A program made the position numbers and the translations under genes. Of a stretch of DNA of 38,464 nucleotides, positions 1 to 7,804 are shown one piece after another (the first letter of the stretch is position 1; the number at the start of each line of letters is the position of its first letter). The stretch is from Verrucomicrobiota bacterium (GTDB lineage Bacteria > Verrucomicrobiota > Verrucomicrobiia > Limisphaerales > JAEYXS01), in NCBI GenBank assembly GCA_030834415.1, contig JAURFH010000011.1, positions 1-38,464 of the forward strand, in the 5' to 3' direction. A model generated the notes under the pieces. The model was given only the letters and a program-made list of their open reading frames with translations, made no database searches and was not told the origin of the DNA.

Positions 1-77
1 ATCATCTTCCGTTAGCTTTGAGTTGGGGTGTTTCGACCCCCTTGGGAATGCGCCTGCGCACCGACCCTTGGCGATCA
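1..77. repeat. 77-bp terminal direct repeat, copy 1 (circular assembly join)
   Basis: Bases 1-77 are identical to 38388-38464. A perfect repeat of exactly 77 bases at contig ends is what a k=77 de Bruijn assembler leaves on a circular or terminally redundant molecule, so it is probably an assembly overlap and not a biological repeat. It lies inside the HNH endonuclease gene, whose frame continues across the join only if one copy is removed. The true circle would therefore be 38,387 bp. Confidence 0.95.
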
Positions 78-390
78 TGTCCCGCACATTGTCCGACTGT
101 GTGCCAGCCTTCAGATGCGCAGGATTACAACAAGAGGGGTTGTCGCAAGTGTGCATGATAACAGTGCCATGCCACTCGTTTGGATTGTCGGGGATAGCCC
201 CGTTGGCGAGAATGTAAGACACCCGATGCGCAAGCATACTGCGTCCCTTTCTCCCGCCGACGCCGATTGACCCATAGCCCTTTACGCGAGTTTTGCCAAC
301 CCAAGGCCAGCACTCGTCAGGACCACAAACATCAACGTATTTCCAAAACCGCTCTTCCAGCGGGAGGCGGGCGCGCGGCCCGTCTTCCAC
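1..390 (-). CDS. HNH homing endonuclease, N-terminal part (gene spans the contig join)
   Basis: This is the first part of a 172-residue protein that continues at 38387-38259 once the terminal repeat is collapsed. The start is GTG at 390, with AGGAG ten bases upstream. Residues 15-110 carry the phage HNH pattern: FWKYV, GPDECWPW (24-30), KGYG, AHRVSY (54-59), a zinc/HNH core with H80, C82, D83, N84, C87, N89 and H92, then GTQSDNVRDM. Proteins of this family nick or cut DNA and often behave as homing endonucleases. It sits between the major capsid gene and the rest of the late operon, a common place for homing genes. Family assignment is firm; mobility is inferred. Confidence 0.9.
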   Translation of the reverse strand, partial: MEDGPRARLPLEERFWKYVDVCGPDECWPWVGKTRVKGYGSIGVGGRKGRSMLAHRVSYILANGAIPDNPNEWHGTVIMHTCDNPSCCNPAHLKAGTQSDNVRDMIAKGRCAGAFPRGSKHPNSKLTEDD

Positions 391-553
391 TGTTCCCGTT
401 CTCCTCAGTCTGTTGTAGTGGCGAGAACATAACCCGGCTAACTCGACCCAAATCGGACGAGAACAGCCAACCACACGACACGATGACATGGAATGCTCCG
501 ATACTGTTCAAAATTGCAGAACAATACCGGAGCATCATGCCATTAGCAAGTGA
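391..553. other. Intergenic stretch downstream of the capsid gene
   Basis: About 160 bases between the capsid stop and the HNH start. The capsid-proximal part holds the long hairpin listed at 493-535. The rest contains an imperfect inverted repeat (CTGTTCCCGT near 390-400 against ACGAGAACAG near 458-467) and the AGGAG ribosome-binding site of the HNH gene. No tRNA or convincing promoter was found. Confidence 0.5.
493..535 (-). terminator. Long hairpin just after the major capsid gene
   Basis: Arms 493-509 and 519-535 pair over 17 bp with two G-U pairs and a nine-base loop, starting 19 bases beyond the capsid stop. There is no U-run on the leftward transcript, so it is not a classical intrinsic terminator. 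It may instead be a partial terminator or a 3' stabiliser that raises capsid mRNA over downstream genes. The structure is directly visible; the role is inferred. Confidence 0.6.
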
Positions 554-1498
554 TCAACTGGTCGTCAAATCCCAAACCGCGCCGTGTGCGGCTTCGTTGC
601 GCATTTCCAGCGTGAACTCGACGAGAAGCTGCTTGCGCTCGCTGTCGCCAGTCTTTGCCAGGTCATGCGTGACGAAGGGACGGAGGTACGAAAGCGCCAT
701 CATGTCCTTCTGCACCAGAAGGGCGTCCCGCGCCCGCATGAAGCGGTTCGGGATGACCTCAAGTTCGCCGAAGTCGGAATCATAGAGATCAATGGCAGCG
801 CTCAGCTTCGAGTCCTCGGCGGACTTGAAACGGGTTGCATTGCCCGTGAACTCCGAGAACTTCTGCTTGTTGAACGCACCCACAAAGATGCACTCAGGAT
901 CGCCGCCGTTATCCCACACGTCACGGAGAACGCCTTTCAGCAGGTTCTCAGTGAACGCGCGCTGCGTTCCGTCCGTGCGGGCGGTGTTGCCCAGAGAACC
1001 GTCACTGCCGCTCGTGCCGTTGCTGGTGTTGGTCGTGATCCACGAGGGAATCGCGCCAAGCTGGCGAGCGGTCGAAACGTCACCTGCCGCTTCAGCACCG
1101 TTGCGGGTGATGATGGCTTCCATGTCGCGCTTGAGTTCGCGGCCCTTCTTGGCGAGCTGGTATGCCATTTCGGACGAGCGACCCGCCTTGTTCACGACTT
1201 CCTGGGTGCCGGAAATACGAACAACCTTGTCCGCGATCTGGCAGGTGTTGGAAAGCCGCGTGGTAGCGGTTACGGCGTCGGTGGTGGCGTCGAAGCCTTC
1301 ACCAACGGCGTTGGACGAAGAAGCCGCCGCGAGAGCGTCGGTCTGCCACTCATGCAGAACCGCGGCAGCGCTGTTGCGGGCGATGCTCGACATGATCGGG
1401 GTGTCGATGGGCGAGATGTCGTAGATGGCGTCCGCGAGGTCTTCGCGGTTGCCCACGGCGTCAAACGCCGTGAAGGTATTGGATACTGGATGGGCCAT
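554..1498 (-). CDS. Major capsid protein, SU10 family (DUF5309-like)
   Basis: A 314-residue protein that builds the icosahedral head. The N-terminus (NTFTAFDAVGNREDLADAIYD, then SPIDTPIMSS) and the following VLHEWQTDALAA and EGFDATT stretches match SU10/DUF5309 capsid proteins of podoviruses, as do the central KKGRELKRDMEAIITRNGAE and the C-terminal EFTLEMRNEAAHG. Length is normal for the HK97-fold family without a delta domain. It lies directly after the scaffold gene, the standard order portal-scaffold-capsid. A 17-bp hairpin follows its stop. Identity is highly likely from motifs and position. Confidence 0.93.
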   Translation of the reverse strand: MAHPVSNTFTAFDAVGNREDLADAIYDISPIDTPIMSSIARNSAAAVLHEWQTDALAAASSSNAVGEGFDATTDAVTATTRLSNTCQIADKVVRISGTQEVVNKAGRSSEMAYQLAKKGRELKRDMEAIITRNGAEAAGDVSTARQLGAIPSWITTNTSNGTSGSDGSLGNTARTDGTQRAFTENLLKGVLRDVWDNGGDPECIFVGAFNKQKFSEFTGNATRFKSAEDSKLSAAIDLYDSDFGELEVIPNRFMRARDALLVQKDMMALSYLRPFVTHDLAKTGDSERKQLLVEFTLEMRNEAAHGAVWDLTTS

Positions 1499-1524
1499 TG
1501 GTTAAAATCCCAATTTGCCCGCGC

Positions 1525-2625
1525 CTACCTACTCCTTTGCATGAGCAGTGCGATCCGCGCTGCGGCGGCATCGTCACTCTTGGGATTGGCGCGGTGGTTG
1601 CGACGAGCAACCGTGAGCCGATCCTGTTGATCCTCACCACGACCGGGCGAACCGGGCCGCACAGTGCGCGACTTCGGCTTGACCAGCTTCTTTTCGGGCG
1701 CGGCACTCGATACCGATTGCGCTTTCACGGCGTCCACAAGAACGTCGATCATGCGAGAGTCGGCAAGATTGCCAATGTCCTGATCCGTAAAGCCCTTGCT
1801 TTTCAGATAGGCGCGCATTTCCTTCGCAACGGTCCCTTCCGGGTCCGCTAACTCGGGATATGTCGTGACCATCCTCTGGCGTTCGGCCTCAAGATGCTGC
1901 TGGACCTGCTGCAACTGCTGTTGCTGCATCTGCTGCTGTTGCTGACCGACCTGGGCGAGTGACGCCCGTAGTGCGGCCTGTTTCTGGTCCCACTCATGCT
2001 TCGTCTTGACGTAAGCGGTCGGGTTTTCGTTAAGCAGCTTGTTCCAGTCAGGCTCTTTGCCCGTGATCTGGCTTTGCAAGGTTTTGGTGAGGGTCGCGAG
2101 GTTTGCGACACGCGATTGCAATTCAGCTTCGGCGGCTGTCACGGCCTGCTGAAATTCAGCGCGTTCCTGTGACAGTGCCTGCGTCTTCTGGGTGTAGTCC
2201 GAAGACCGCTGATACCCCGCAACCGCTTCCGCCAGGGTGACTTCAACCTCTTCGCCATCGACCTTTGCAGTCAGCTTGAGGTCGTTGAACCGCTCGGGTT
2301 CGGCCTCAAAGGCTTGTGCAAGTTCCGCGATGGTGGAGGGAAGTTCCGGGGGAGCGTCGGGCGCATCCTCGGCTGTAACTACCTCATCAGACGTTGCCAG
2401 AGCCTCTTCAACCTCATGGGTCTCGATAGGCTCGGCGCTGACCTCATCCGCTGCCTCATGGCTTGGCGCATCAGGTTCGTCGCTCGGGGTTTCGGTTGGC
2501 TCCGTGGCTCCGATCAATCCTTGAGCGATCCGTTGAGCAGCATAATCGACAGAGTGCCGCTCTTCTCTGTGCATCGGGACGGCTGGCGCTTCCGCCGTGG
2601 CCGTCGTAACGGCTTCTTCAGCCAT
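1525..2625 (-). CDS. Capsid scaffolding protein
   Basis: A 366-residue acidic, low-complexity protein. Residues about 10-95 are rich in A, E, P, D and T. A helical region follows, with a glutamine tract near residues 225-245 (runs of Q broken by M, L and V), then a charged C-terminus rich in K and R. This composition, high coiled-coil potential and position between portal and major capsid gene are typical of podovirus scaffolds, which organise procapsid assembly and then leave. Sequence similarity is not needed for the call and is normally low. The basic end around residues 310-366 would be the likely capsid-binding part (inference). Confidence 0.85.
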   Translation of the reverse strand: MAEEAVTTATAEAPAVPMHREERHSVDYAAQRIAQGLIGATEPTETPSDEPDAPSHEAADEVSAEPIETHEVEEALATSDEVVTAEDAPDAPPELPSTIAELAQAFEAEPERFNDLKLTAKVDGEEVEVTLAEAVAGYQRSSDYTQKTQALSQERAEFQQAVTAAEAELQSRVANLATLTKTLQSQITGKEPDWNKLLNENPTAYVKTKHEWDQKQAALRASLAQVGQQQQQMQQQQLQQVQQHLEAERQRMVTTYPELADPEGTVAKEMRAYLKSKGFTDQDIGNLADSRMIDVLVDAVKAQSVSSAAPEKKLVKPKSRTVRPGSPGRGEDQQDRLTVARRNHRANPKSDDAAAARIALLMQRSR

Positions 2626-2723
2626 TTCGTACCTATTCGTAGGGGTGCCACATTCTGACCCCAGCCCTTCCCATTGGTTTTGACCGTGCGCGTCTTTCGT
2701 GCGGACTTACCCGCCCTACTCAT
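2514..2723 (-). CDS. Possible small basic protein overlapping the scaffold start
   Basis: A 69-codon frame starting with ATG at 2723 that fills most of the 146-base gap before the scaffold and then overlaps it by about 110 bases. The first 35 residues are strongly basic (RAGKSARKTRTVKTNGKG). There is no clear ribosome-binding site, and the overlapping half could simply be a shadow of the scaffold. It is listed because the gap would otherwise be empty in a genome with almost no spacing. Confidence 0.3.
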   Translation of the reverse strand: MSRAGKSARKTRTVKTNGKGWGQNVAPLRIGTKWLKKPLRRPRRKRQPSRCTEKSGTLSIMLLNGSLKD

Positions 2724-2771
2724 GCGCCGTTTTCGGGAATAGCGAATACCGCTGCTCTTGGCTTGGCGGCG

Positions 2772-3047
2772 TTAGAATGGCCCGCGTTTGGGCCTGACAA
2801 GCTGTTCCAGCTTCTTTTTTGCAAGGTCGCCAGCGTGAACGTGCGTCTCAATGGCGGCTTTGATTTTGGGAAGCAGGCTAACGGCTCGGTGCGCGTCCTC
2901 CCGAATGTTCGGGTCTTTCGCATCGCGCCAGATTTCGACAAGCAGCGAGTCAACCTTGTCGAACGCTTCTTTCAGTAGTGGATTCTCAAGCAGCGCCTTG
3001 GCCTTCTGGCCTCGGTTTTCCTGCTTGCGCAGTTCCACATCGTCCAT
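2772..3047 (-). CDS. Small conserved head-region protein, unknown function
   Basis: A 91-residue mostly helical charged protein (LLENPLLKEAFDKVDSLLVE, later IKAAIETHVHAGDLAKKKLE). No family recognised. Its start lies two bases after the stop of the preceding 38-codon gene, and it sits between portal and scaffold, a region where short-tailed phages often keep small head-assembly proteins. The ending of two lysines, LEQLVRPKRG and an aromatic gives a basic tail. Function unknown; coding status is well supported by frame, spacing and composition. Confidence 0.7.
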   Translation of the reverse strand: MDDVELRKQENRGQKAKALLENPLLKEAFDKVDSLLVEIWRDAKDPNIREDAHRAVSLLPKIKAAIETHVHAGDLAKKKLEQLVRPKRGPF

Positions 3048-3049
3048 GA

Positions 3050-3166
3050 TTACTTACCGCGCTTGCCGCGATAAGCCATGTCGCTGCCCTTGTTCAGACG
3101 GGAGCCAACGACGTTGGAGCCGCTGCCATACGAGGTCGGCGGGCTTTTGCTTGCTTTGGGCTTCAT
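3050..3166 (-). CDS. 38-residue basic phage protein
   Basis: Reading the minus strand from ATG at 3166 gives a 38-residue protein rich in K, R, S and G (starts MKPKASKSPP, ends MAYRGKRGK). A GAGG ribosome-binding site lies six bases upstream. The stop is two bases from the next start. Small basic proteins are common between portal and scaffold in this phage type and may bind DNA or the portal (inference). No family recognised. Confidence 0.65.
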   Translation of the reverse strand: MKPKASKSPPTSYGSGSNVVGSRLNKGSDMAYRGKRGK

Positions 3167-3173
3167 GATTGCC

Positions 3174-3317
3174 TCACAGATTTGCCAGAATGAAAAAGAG
3201 CGCCGCATCGTCCGTCTGACGGCGGGAGATAGGCGCTTCGGCCTTGGTTGGCCTTTCCGGGGTGTAAACGAACCAGCCCGGCGTTTCCTCTATCTCAATG
3301 ACTTCCTCAATCCTCAT
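3174..3317 (-). CDS. 47-residue phage protein
   Basis: Starts at ATG 3317, within the last codons of the preceding gene (an 11-base overlap), and ends 7 bases before the next start. The acidic first third (MRIEEVIEIEE) is followed by PGWFVYTPERP, a polar segment and a hydrophobic end (ALFFILANL). Too short for family assignment. The tight fit between two genes and the overlap with the upstream stop argue that it is translated. Confidence 0.6.
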   Translation of the reverse strand: MRIEEVIEIEETPGWFVYTPERPTKAEAPISRRQTDDAALFFILANL

Positions 3318-3486
3318 CCTCCATGGCTTTGCTCAATCGCCATGAGGCGCACCGCAGGCATGCCTTTGACCAGCGCACTTCCCTGATGGCCGAAAGCAGA
3401 TCGTTGTCCTGAAGATAGCCCAGCGCCTTGTCAACTGATTCCCTTGCCACATCAATGGACGCACTAATTTTGAGCTGGTCAGTCAT
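3307..3486 (-). CDS. 59-residue phage protein after the portal gene
   Basis: ATG at 3486 overlaps the portal stop (GATGACTGA arrangement), giving a 59-residue protein starting MTDQLKISAS and ending AMEDED. It is predicted helical, with SVDKALGYLQDNDLLSAI resembling a short helical pair. No family recognised. The upstream extension of this frame lies inside the portal gene and is not part of it. Translational coupling to the portal is likely. Confidence 0.65.
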   Translation of the reverse strand: MTDQLKISASIDVARESVDKALGYLQDNDLLSAIREVRWSKACLRCASWRLSKAMEDED

Positions 3487-5713
3487 CATCTTTCGCCGCA
3501 CCGCCGACAATATCGCCAATGTCATTGCGTTCCAGAACGACCCTCGGCCCAACACTCCGTTGGGCCAATGCGGCCTTCTGCTGTGCCTCGGACGCCCGCA
3601 GACGTGCGTTGAACTCGGCCTCCTGACGCTTCAATTCCATGTCAAGGGCGTGTTTCTCACGCTCCATCTGCATCTGTGCCTGGTGCTTCTCGCGCTCCAA
3701 GAGCAACTGCGCTTGTAGCTTCTGAAGTTCCATTTCGGCCTTGCGCTGGTCCGACTGGGCCTTCATTTGCATGTCGGCTTGCTTCATCTGGATGTCAGAT
3801 TGCGCTTTCTGCTGGTCCATCTGGGCCTGCATCTGCATCTTCTGGCCCTCCATCTGCGCCTTGACCTGTTCGGGGTCAGGCGGCGGCGGGGGCTTGGGCT
3901 GCGATGCCTCGTCGGTCGAAATCTCGCCGAAATACGCTTCCGGCTGCTGCTCGCCCGTTGCTTCAACGAACTTCAACAGCGCATGAGACGCATGGGCCTC
4001 ATTCACAAGCGGACCAAAGCCGCCCTGCATTTGCACGATCTGGCCCTGAATGTCGAGAATCTGACGGCGGGCGACAAGCTGCTGTTCCTTCGATCCATAC
4101 CCCAGGCCAACGGACACCGTAACGTCCATGTGTGGGTTCCAGCGCGACGGCTCGATGGTCACGAACTGACCGCGCAGGCGGATGATCTTCTCACGCTCCT
4201 GATGGGCCACAGTCAGGCGCAGAATCTTCTTGAACAGGTCGCGGATGCCCGTGTTGGCAAAGATGCGAGCGATAAGAAGCTGACGGCGCTGCGATGCGGT
4301 CATCAGCATGTTCATTCCCGCAGCCGTGTCCGAGAGCGCATCAGGATCGAGGCCTTGATTCAGCCTAGACACACCCGCACGGCTCTCCTTGACCTGATCG
4401 GCATACTCCAACATCGGGAAGATATGCCCCGCGATGGAAGGCGTCTGCTGGAACTGGATCGCGTCACCGACCGAATCACGGCCTTCAATGCGGATCGCGC
4501 CGCCAATGGCGTTACTCAGCAGGGTGTCGAGGTCAACCCGCTCGTTCACCGCCGCACGGCTGTTGTTGACGTTGTAAATGTTGTCCAGCAACTGACGCCA
4601 GATGGTCGTCTTCAGCTTCTGAACGTCCTTGACCTGATCCGTAACAGACTGGCCCACAAGCGCATGAGGTGTGGGAACGGGGGTGATGGTCACGAACGGC
4701 TGTTCGGCAACCTCCACGTTCTCCAGGATGCGGTGGCCCGTGCCACCAACGGTGACCTTGCGGACCTCGGCAATGCCGTCTCCGTCGTAGTCCACCCGCA
4801 GGTAACACTCATGTATCCAGACCTCGCGCATGGACGGATCGCGGGCGCTGTTCTCAACAATGTCATCGTCGCCGTGGCGCGTCGTGCGCTCTTCGTTATA
4901 TTCACCCTCGTAACTCGAGGGAATGTCCTTCACGTCATCCCAGGCAAAGCCCTCGGCCACGAGATCGGAGATTGTTTTTTTCACTCGGTGACAAACGAAC
5001 GGAATCAGCATATTGCCCCGTTCGTCGTCCAGCCTCACCGCACGACGGGAGAACAGAAATTCTTCGGGCGGGACGGACTCAACGCGGACACGACCCTCAA
5101 CCGTGGTCCTGACCGCACGAACATCATACAGCTCCATGGGGAGTTCCATGCCCGACATGGGGTCAATCTGCATGTCCGAGATTTCAACGATTTCCTCGAT
5201 GTCAAGTTCGTCGTCCTGATCCAGCTTCGCCAACTCAACGTCGGTCAGCCCGGTGTAATCCTCGCGCTTCTGCTCTTCCCGTTCGTCCCACCAGACCTTC
5301 GCAATACCCTGGCGCAGCATCAGGGCGTCCTTCACCATATCGTAAAGGATTTGGAAGCCGTCGTTCTCCTTGTGGAATACGTAATTTGCGTAATCCGTCG
5401 CCTGCTCCGCGTATGCCTCATCCTCTGGGCCGTAAGGTTCATAGCGCACAGCGTCGTCGCTGGACGTGAAAACCTCGATGATGGAGGGCAGCATCCACTC
5501 AATCGTGTCGTGAACGTCCCGCGACACAATCTGCGAGCGCCCGTCCACCTCGTTGCCAAGAGGCTCGCCGAAGTAATACTTCATGGCCTCTTCGCGGTCG
5601 GCGGTGAAGTCGCCCGCACCGTCATCACCAATGCGCGAGCCTACAGCGGCGTTAATCTGCGCACGGACGATGCTTTGCAGCGTCTCCGCATCGAGGGGCT
5701 TAGGGCCTTCCAT
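3479..5713 (-). CDS. Portal protein (P22/SU10-like) with long C-terminal barrel helix
   Basis: A 744-residue dodecameric portal that forms the vertex for DNA packaging and tail attachment. N-terminal features include DREEAMKYYFGEPLGNEVDG and VSRDVHDTIEWMLPSIIEVF, typical of P22-like portals; TAAGMNMLMTASQRRQLLIA in the middle is also characteristic. From about residue 625 the protein becomes an uninterrupted amphipathic helix with repeated K/Q/M/A units (QMQAQMDQQKAQSD and similar), about 110 residues long. This matches the barrel or crown helix of P22-type portals, which senses head filling. The start is coupled to the preceding gene by TAATG. Confidence 0.93.
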   Translation of the reverse strand: MEGPKPLDAETLQSIVRAQINAAVGSRIGDDGAGDFTADREEAMKYYFGEPLGNEVDGRSQIVSRDVHDTIEWMLPSIIEVFTSSDDAVRYEPYGPEDEAYAEQATDYANYVFHKENDGFQILYDMVKDALMLRQGIAKVWWDEREEQKREDYTGLTDVELAKLDQDDELDIEEIVEISDMQIDPMSGMELPMELYDVRAVRTTVEGRVRVESVPPEEFLFSRRAVRLDDERGNMLIPFVCHRVKKTISDLVAEGFAWDDVKDIPSSYEGEYNEERTTRHGDDDIVENSARDPSMREVWIHECYLRVDYDGDGIAEVRKVTVGGTGHRILENVEVAEQPFVTITPVPTPHALVGQSVTDQVKDVQKLKTTIWRQLLDNIYNVNNSRAAVNERVDLDTLLSNAIGGAIRIEGRDSVGDAIQFQQTPSIAGHIFPMLEYADQVKESRAGVSRLNQGLDPDALSDTAAGMNMLMTASQRRQLLIARIFANTGIRDLFKKILRLTVAHQEREKIIRLRGQFVTIEPSRWNPHMDVTVSVGLGYGSKEQQLVARRQILDIQGQIVQMQGGFGPLVNEAHASHALLKFVEATGEQQPEAYFGEISTDEASQPKPPPPPDPEQVKAQMEGQKMQMQAQMDQQKAQSDIQMKQADMQMKAQSDQRKAEMELQKLQAQLLLEREKHQAQMQMEREKHALDMELKRQEAEFNARLRASEAQQKAALAQRSVGPRVVLERNDIGDIVGGAAKDDD

Positions 5714-5853
5714 TACGCGGCGTTCCTCTTGCCCTCGATCCGCGCAAGGCGATCTTCCAGCTCCTGGATGCGCCGGGTCAGGCGGTTCTCAATGCCCTGC
5801 ATTCGCTTGGTCAGAACGGCTTCGGGGAAACGGCTCATGGTGCGGTCGCTCAT
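5713..5853 (-). CDS. 46-residue coiled-coil protein before the portal
   Basis: ATG at 5853 gives a 46-residue protein (MSDRTMSRFPEAVLTKRMQG, then a helix NRLTRRIQELEDRLARIEG). The second half is a short coiled coil with leucines and isoleucines at heptad spacing. It overlaps its left neighbour by TAATG and its right neighbour by four bases (ATGA), which strongly supports translation. Function unknown; it could be a small oligomeric accessory of portal or terminase (inference). Confidence 0.7.
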   Translation of the reverse strand: MSDRTMSRFPEAVLTKRMQGIENRLTRRIQELEDRLARIEGKRNAA

Positions 5854-6014
5854 TTCAGGTAATCCTCAAACTGTTTGGCAATCGCCAGGGTCAGGGTCGG
5901 GGCCTCGTGGGGGCCGTGCTGTTTCGCAGCTTCGCCCATGATCTTGACGGCCTGCGTCAACGCGAGGGCGCGGACTTCAGGGCTGGAATCGGGCGCTGTC
6001 TTCTGTCGCGGCAT
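5850..6014 (-). CDS. 54-residue phage protein
   Basis: ATG at 6014 begins a 54-residue protein (MPRQKTAPDSSPEVRALALT, ending AIAKQFEDYLK), mostly helical. Its TGA overlaps the next ATG (ATGA). Too short to place in a family. The nine-base gap from the preceding stop and the coupled end fit the operon pattern. Confidence 0.65.
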   Translation of the reverse strand: MPRQKTAPDSSPEVRALALTQAVKIMGEAAKQHGPHEAPTLTLAIAKQFEDYLK

Positions 6015-6023
6015 CTTCGTTCC

Positions 6024-6527
6024 TTAACTCACGTAAAAATGGTCTGTGAAATTGTCCCACCGCCAGCATATCGCCGGGTTAAAATAGTTCGCCCACTCAT
6101 CCGTCCAAATAACCAAGGTGGACCTGTTAATCCCCGGAACAGAGCGCCATTCTGTGCGGGATACGCGCATCTTCTTGGTGTGATACGGCTTGGCAGGCCA
6201 CCACACGGCGAAGTCACGGCCCGCGTGGAGATGCTGCTCTTCCACCGGGTCAACACGTTCGGTCACGCTTAACCATTCCGGCTTGATGCGCGGCTTGGGG
6301 GGAATGGGCACTTCCTTCGTCACAACGGGGGCGCTGCGTACCTTCTTTGTTGCAGCGAATGGCGGCAGATCGGGCAAGCCACGCTCGCCACCTCCATTGG
6401 GGTAACACATGCCTGCAAACGCTTGGATGGCACGGTTGATCTCGTCCGCCTCTGGGTCGTACTCCCCGCCGTCCAGACCCTCCATGAAGGAGCGGTTTAG
6501 CGTCATAAACACGTCGGTTGCGATCAT
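6024..6527 (-). CDS. Conserved phage protein between terminase and portal, unknown function
   Basis: A 167-residue protein. Residues 1-60 are polar with a GGGERGLPDLPPF loop; the C-terminal half has many aromatics (WWPAKPYHTKKMRV, WTDEWANYFNPAICWRWDNF), suggesting a compact beta domain. No catalytic motif seen and no family recognised. The start overlaps the terminase stop (TGATG), so it is translated with the packaging proteins. Position suggests a packaging or head accessory role, but this is inference only. Confidence 0.65.
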   Translation of the reverse strand: MIATDVFMTLNRSFMEGLDGGEYDPEADEINRAIQAFAGMCYPNGGGERGLPDLPPFAATKKVRSAPVVTKEVPIPPKPRIKPEWLSVTERVDPVEEQHLHAGRDFAVWWPAKPYHTKKMRVSRTEWRSVPGINRSTLVIWTDEWANYFNPAICWRWDNFTDHFYVS

Positions 6528-7804
6528 CAGACAATCGCGATCTTCGGTGAAAGGTTTTTAGGCTGCGTCTTGTTGCGTGGTGCGGTCTTGGTAATCGCGC
6601 CATAACGGAACGCATCGGCAGGGTGAGACGCCCAATCGTGCAGGGGCTTGCCCTTCCACGTCCGCTTGTCGTCATCCCATTCCTTGCGGTAGTTGCCCAG
6701 CGCCTCCAGGCCGAGTTCGCACCGTCCCTCGTCAAACCAGCACCGACCGAATATCTGGCGGGCCGCGTTGATGCCCGTCATAACCAATTCATTCGGTGCG
6801 CGGCGCGTATCAACGCCCAGCGTATGGAGAACGTCGGCGTAGCTGGAACCCGTCGCTGACTGTCGTGCGTAGGCGTCGTGGGGCAAGATCGCCTCACCCA
6901 TCGAACACCCGTTTTGCCTCACTCGCTTGCGTATCTCGTCCACATAATAGGCCGGGGCCTCACCGTGGTCGGTGATGAAGTCCACGAGGTGAATTTCCTT
7001 ACCCGCGTACTGCACGAGCCATATTGAGGTGTCATCGGAAACACCGATGTCCCACCACGTATCCACCGTGAAGTTTGATTGGTACGGAACATTTGTGATG
7101 CGCTTTTGTTCACGCGCCGCGATGATCTCATTGGCGTAGTATGCGCCCAGACCTACAGGCTCGTATTCGCCAAGCCAGATGTGCCCGTATCGCTCTGGGA
7201 TGTTGTCTTTGTCGAATTGCCGCTCTTCGTCCAGAACCTTGGGGAAGAACGGGTTGTCTGCGTAGTTAGCACGAACCACCGCCGCACTTGATGGCAGCTT
7301 CCCGCCGCGTAGCAATGCGTCAACCGGATCGCGCTTTGTCCGTGGGTTCCATGAGAACCAGAGTTCCGACCCTTCCTTGCGGATCGTCGGCCTCAACAAC
7401 TCCAACGACCTGTCAGAAAGCGTCTGGGCTTCTTCCACCCACGCATAATCAAAGCCCTCAAGAGACTTGATGCTTTCCGCCGTGTGATCCTGCATACCCT
7501 GAAAGATGATCGTCCCGCCGCCAGGGGTGTTGATCTGCTCCCGCTGCACGTCAAACATCGAGCCAACGCCAAGGCTTTGTATCTTGTCCTCAATCAGACG
7601 CTTGGCCGATTCCCGCAAGGTCTTCTGTACCTCACGAATGCAAACCCCACGCGCACCGGGTTGACCAATGTGCTTGGCTACAACCTGCTCCGCGAAGAAA
7701 TGCGACTTGCCCGACCCTCGTCCACCGTATGCGCCTTTCCAGCGCGCCGGAGACAAGAGGGGAACAAATACCCTAGGCGTCGGAAGCTGTAACGTCTGCG
7801 GCAT
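6527..7804 (-). CDS. terL: Terminase large subunit (packaging ATPase/nuclease)
   Basis: A 425-residue PBSX/Terminase_3-like enzyme that drives DNA into the procapsid and cuts it. Walker A is GGRGSGKS at residues 27-34, preceded by the usual ARWKGAY. Walker B with the catalytic glutamate is WVEEAQ at 122-127. FSWNPRTKRDPVD follows as the coupling region. The C-terminal RNase-H-like nuclease shows WWDIGVSDDTS, then LPHDAYARQSATGSSYADVL, and the closing HPADAFRYG aspartate motif. Length is normal. Overlaps the small subunit gene by 32 bases. Confidence 0.95.
   Translation of the reverse strand: MPQTLQLPTPRVFVPLLSPARWKGAYGGRGSGKSHFFAEQVVAKHIGQPGARGVCIREVQKTLRESAKRLIEDKIQSLGVGSMFDVQREQINTPGGGTIIFQGMQDHTAESIKSLEGFDYAWVEEAQTLSDRSLELLRPTIRKEGSELWFSWNPRTKRDPVDALLRGGKLPSSAAVVRANYADNPFFPKVLDEERQFDKDNIPERYGHIWLGEYEPVGLGAYYANEIIAAREQKRITNVPYQSNFTVDTWWDIGVSDDTSIWLVQYAGKEIHLVDFITDHGEAPAYYVDEIRKRVRQNGCSMGEAILPHDAYARQSATGSSYADVLHTLGVDTRRAPNELVMTGINAARQIFGRCWFDEGRCELGLEALGNYRKEWDDDKRTWKGKPLHDWASHPADAFRYGAITKTAPRNKTQPKNLSPKIAIV

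Noticed and set aside
1-77. Biological direct terminal repeat of T7 type
   Set aside because: The repeat lies inside a gene in the middle of the late operon and its length equals a common assembler k-mer, so an assembly overlap is far more likely.
391-492. Possible tRNA-like structure in the gap after the capsid gene
   Set aside because: An inverted repeat is present, but no T-loop (GTTCGA-type) or anticodon stem could be assembled.
267-785. A 172-codon plus-strand frame near the contig start
   Set aside because: It crosses the capsid end and the HNH gene in antisense; the minus-strand HNH frame has clear family motifs.
584-1630. A 348-codon open frame on the plus strand opposite the capsid gene
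   Set aside because: Shadow of the capsid gene and the scaffold end; arginine- and glycine-rich random composition.
1900-1960. Trinucleotide-like CTG/TTG repeat resembling a tandem repeat or CRISPR-like unit
   Set aside because: It is the coding sequence of the glutamine tract in the scaffold protein; no spacers or repeat units.
3767-5941. A 724-codon open frame on the plus strand opposite the portal gene
   Set aside because: Antisense shadow caused by GC-rich codon bias; composition is not protein-like (rich in R, L, H), there is no ribosome-binding site, and the portal frame is certain.
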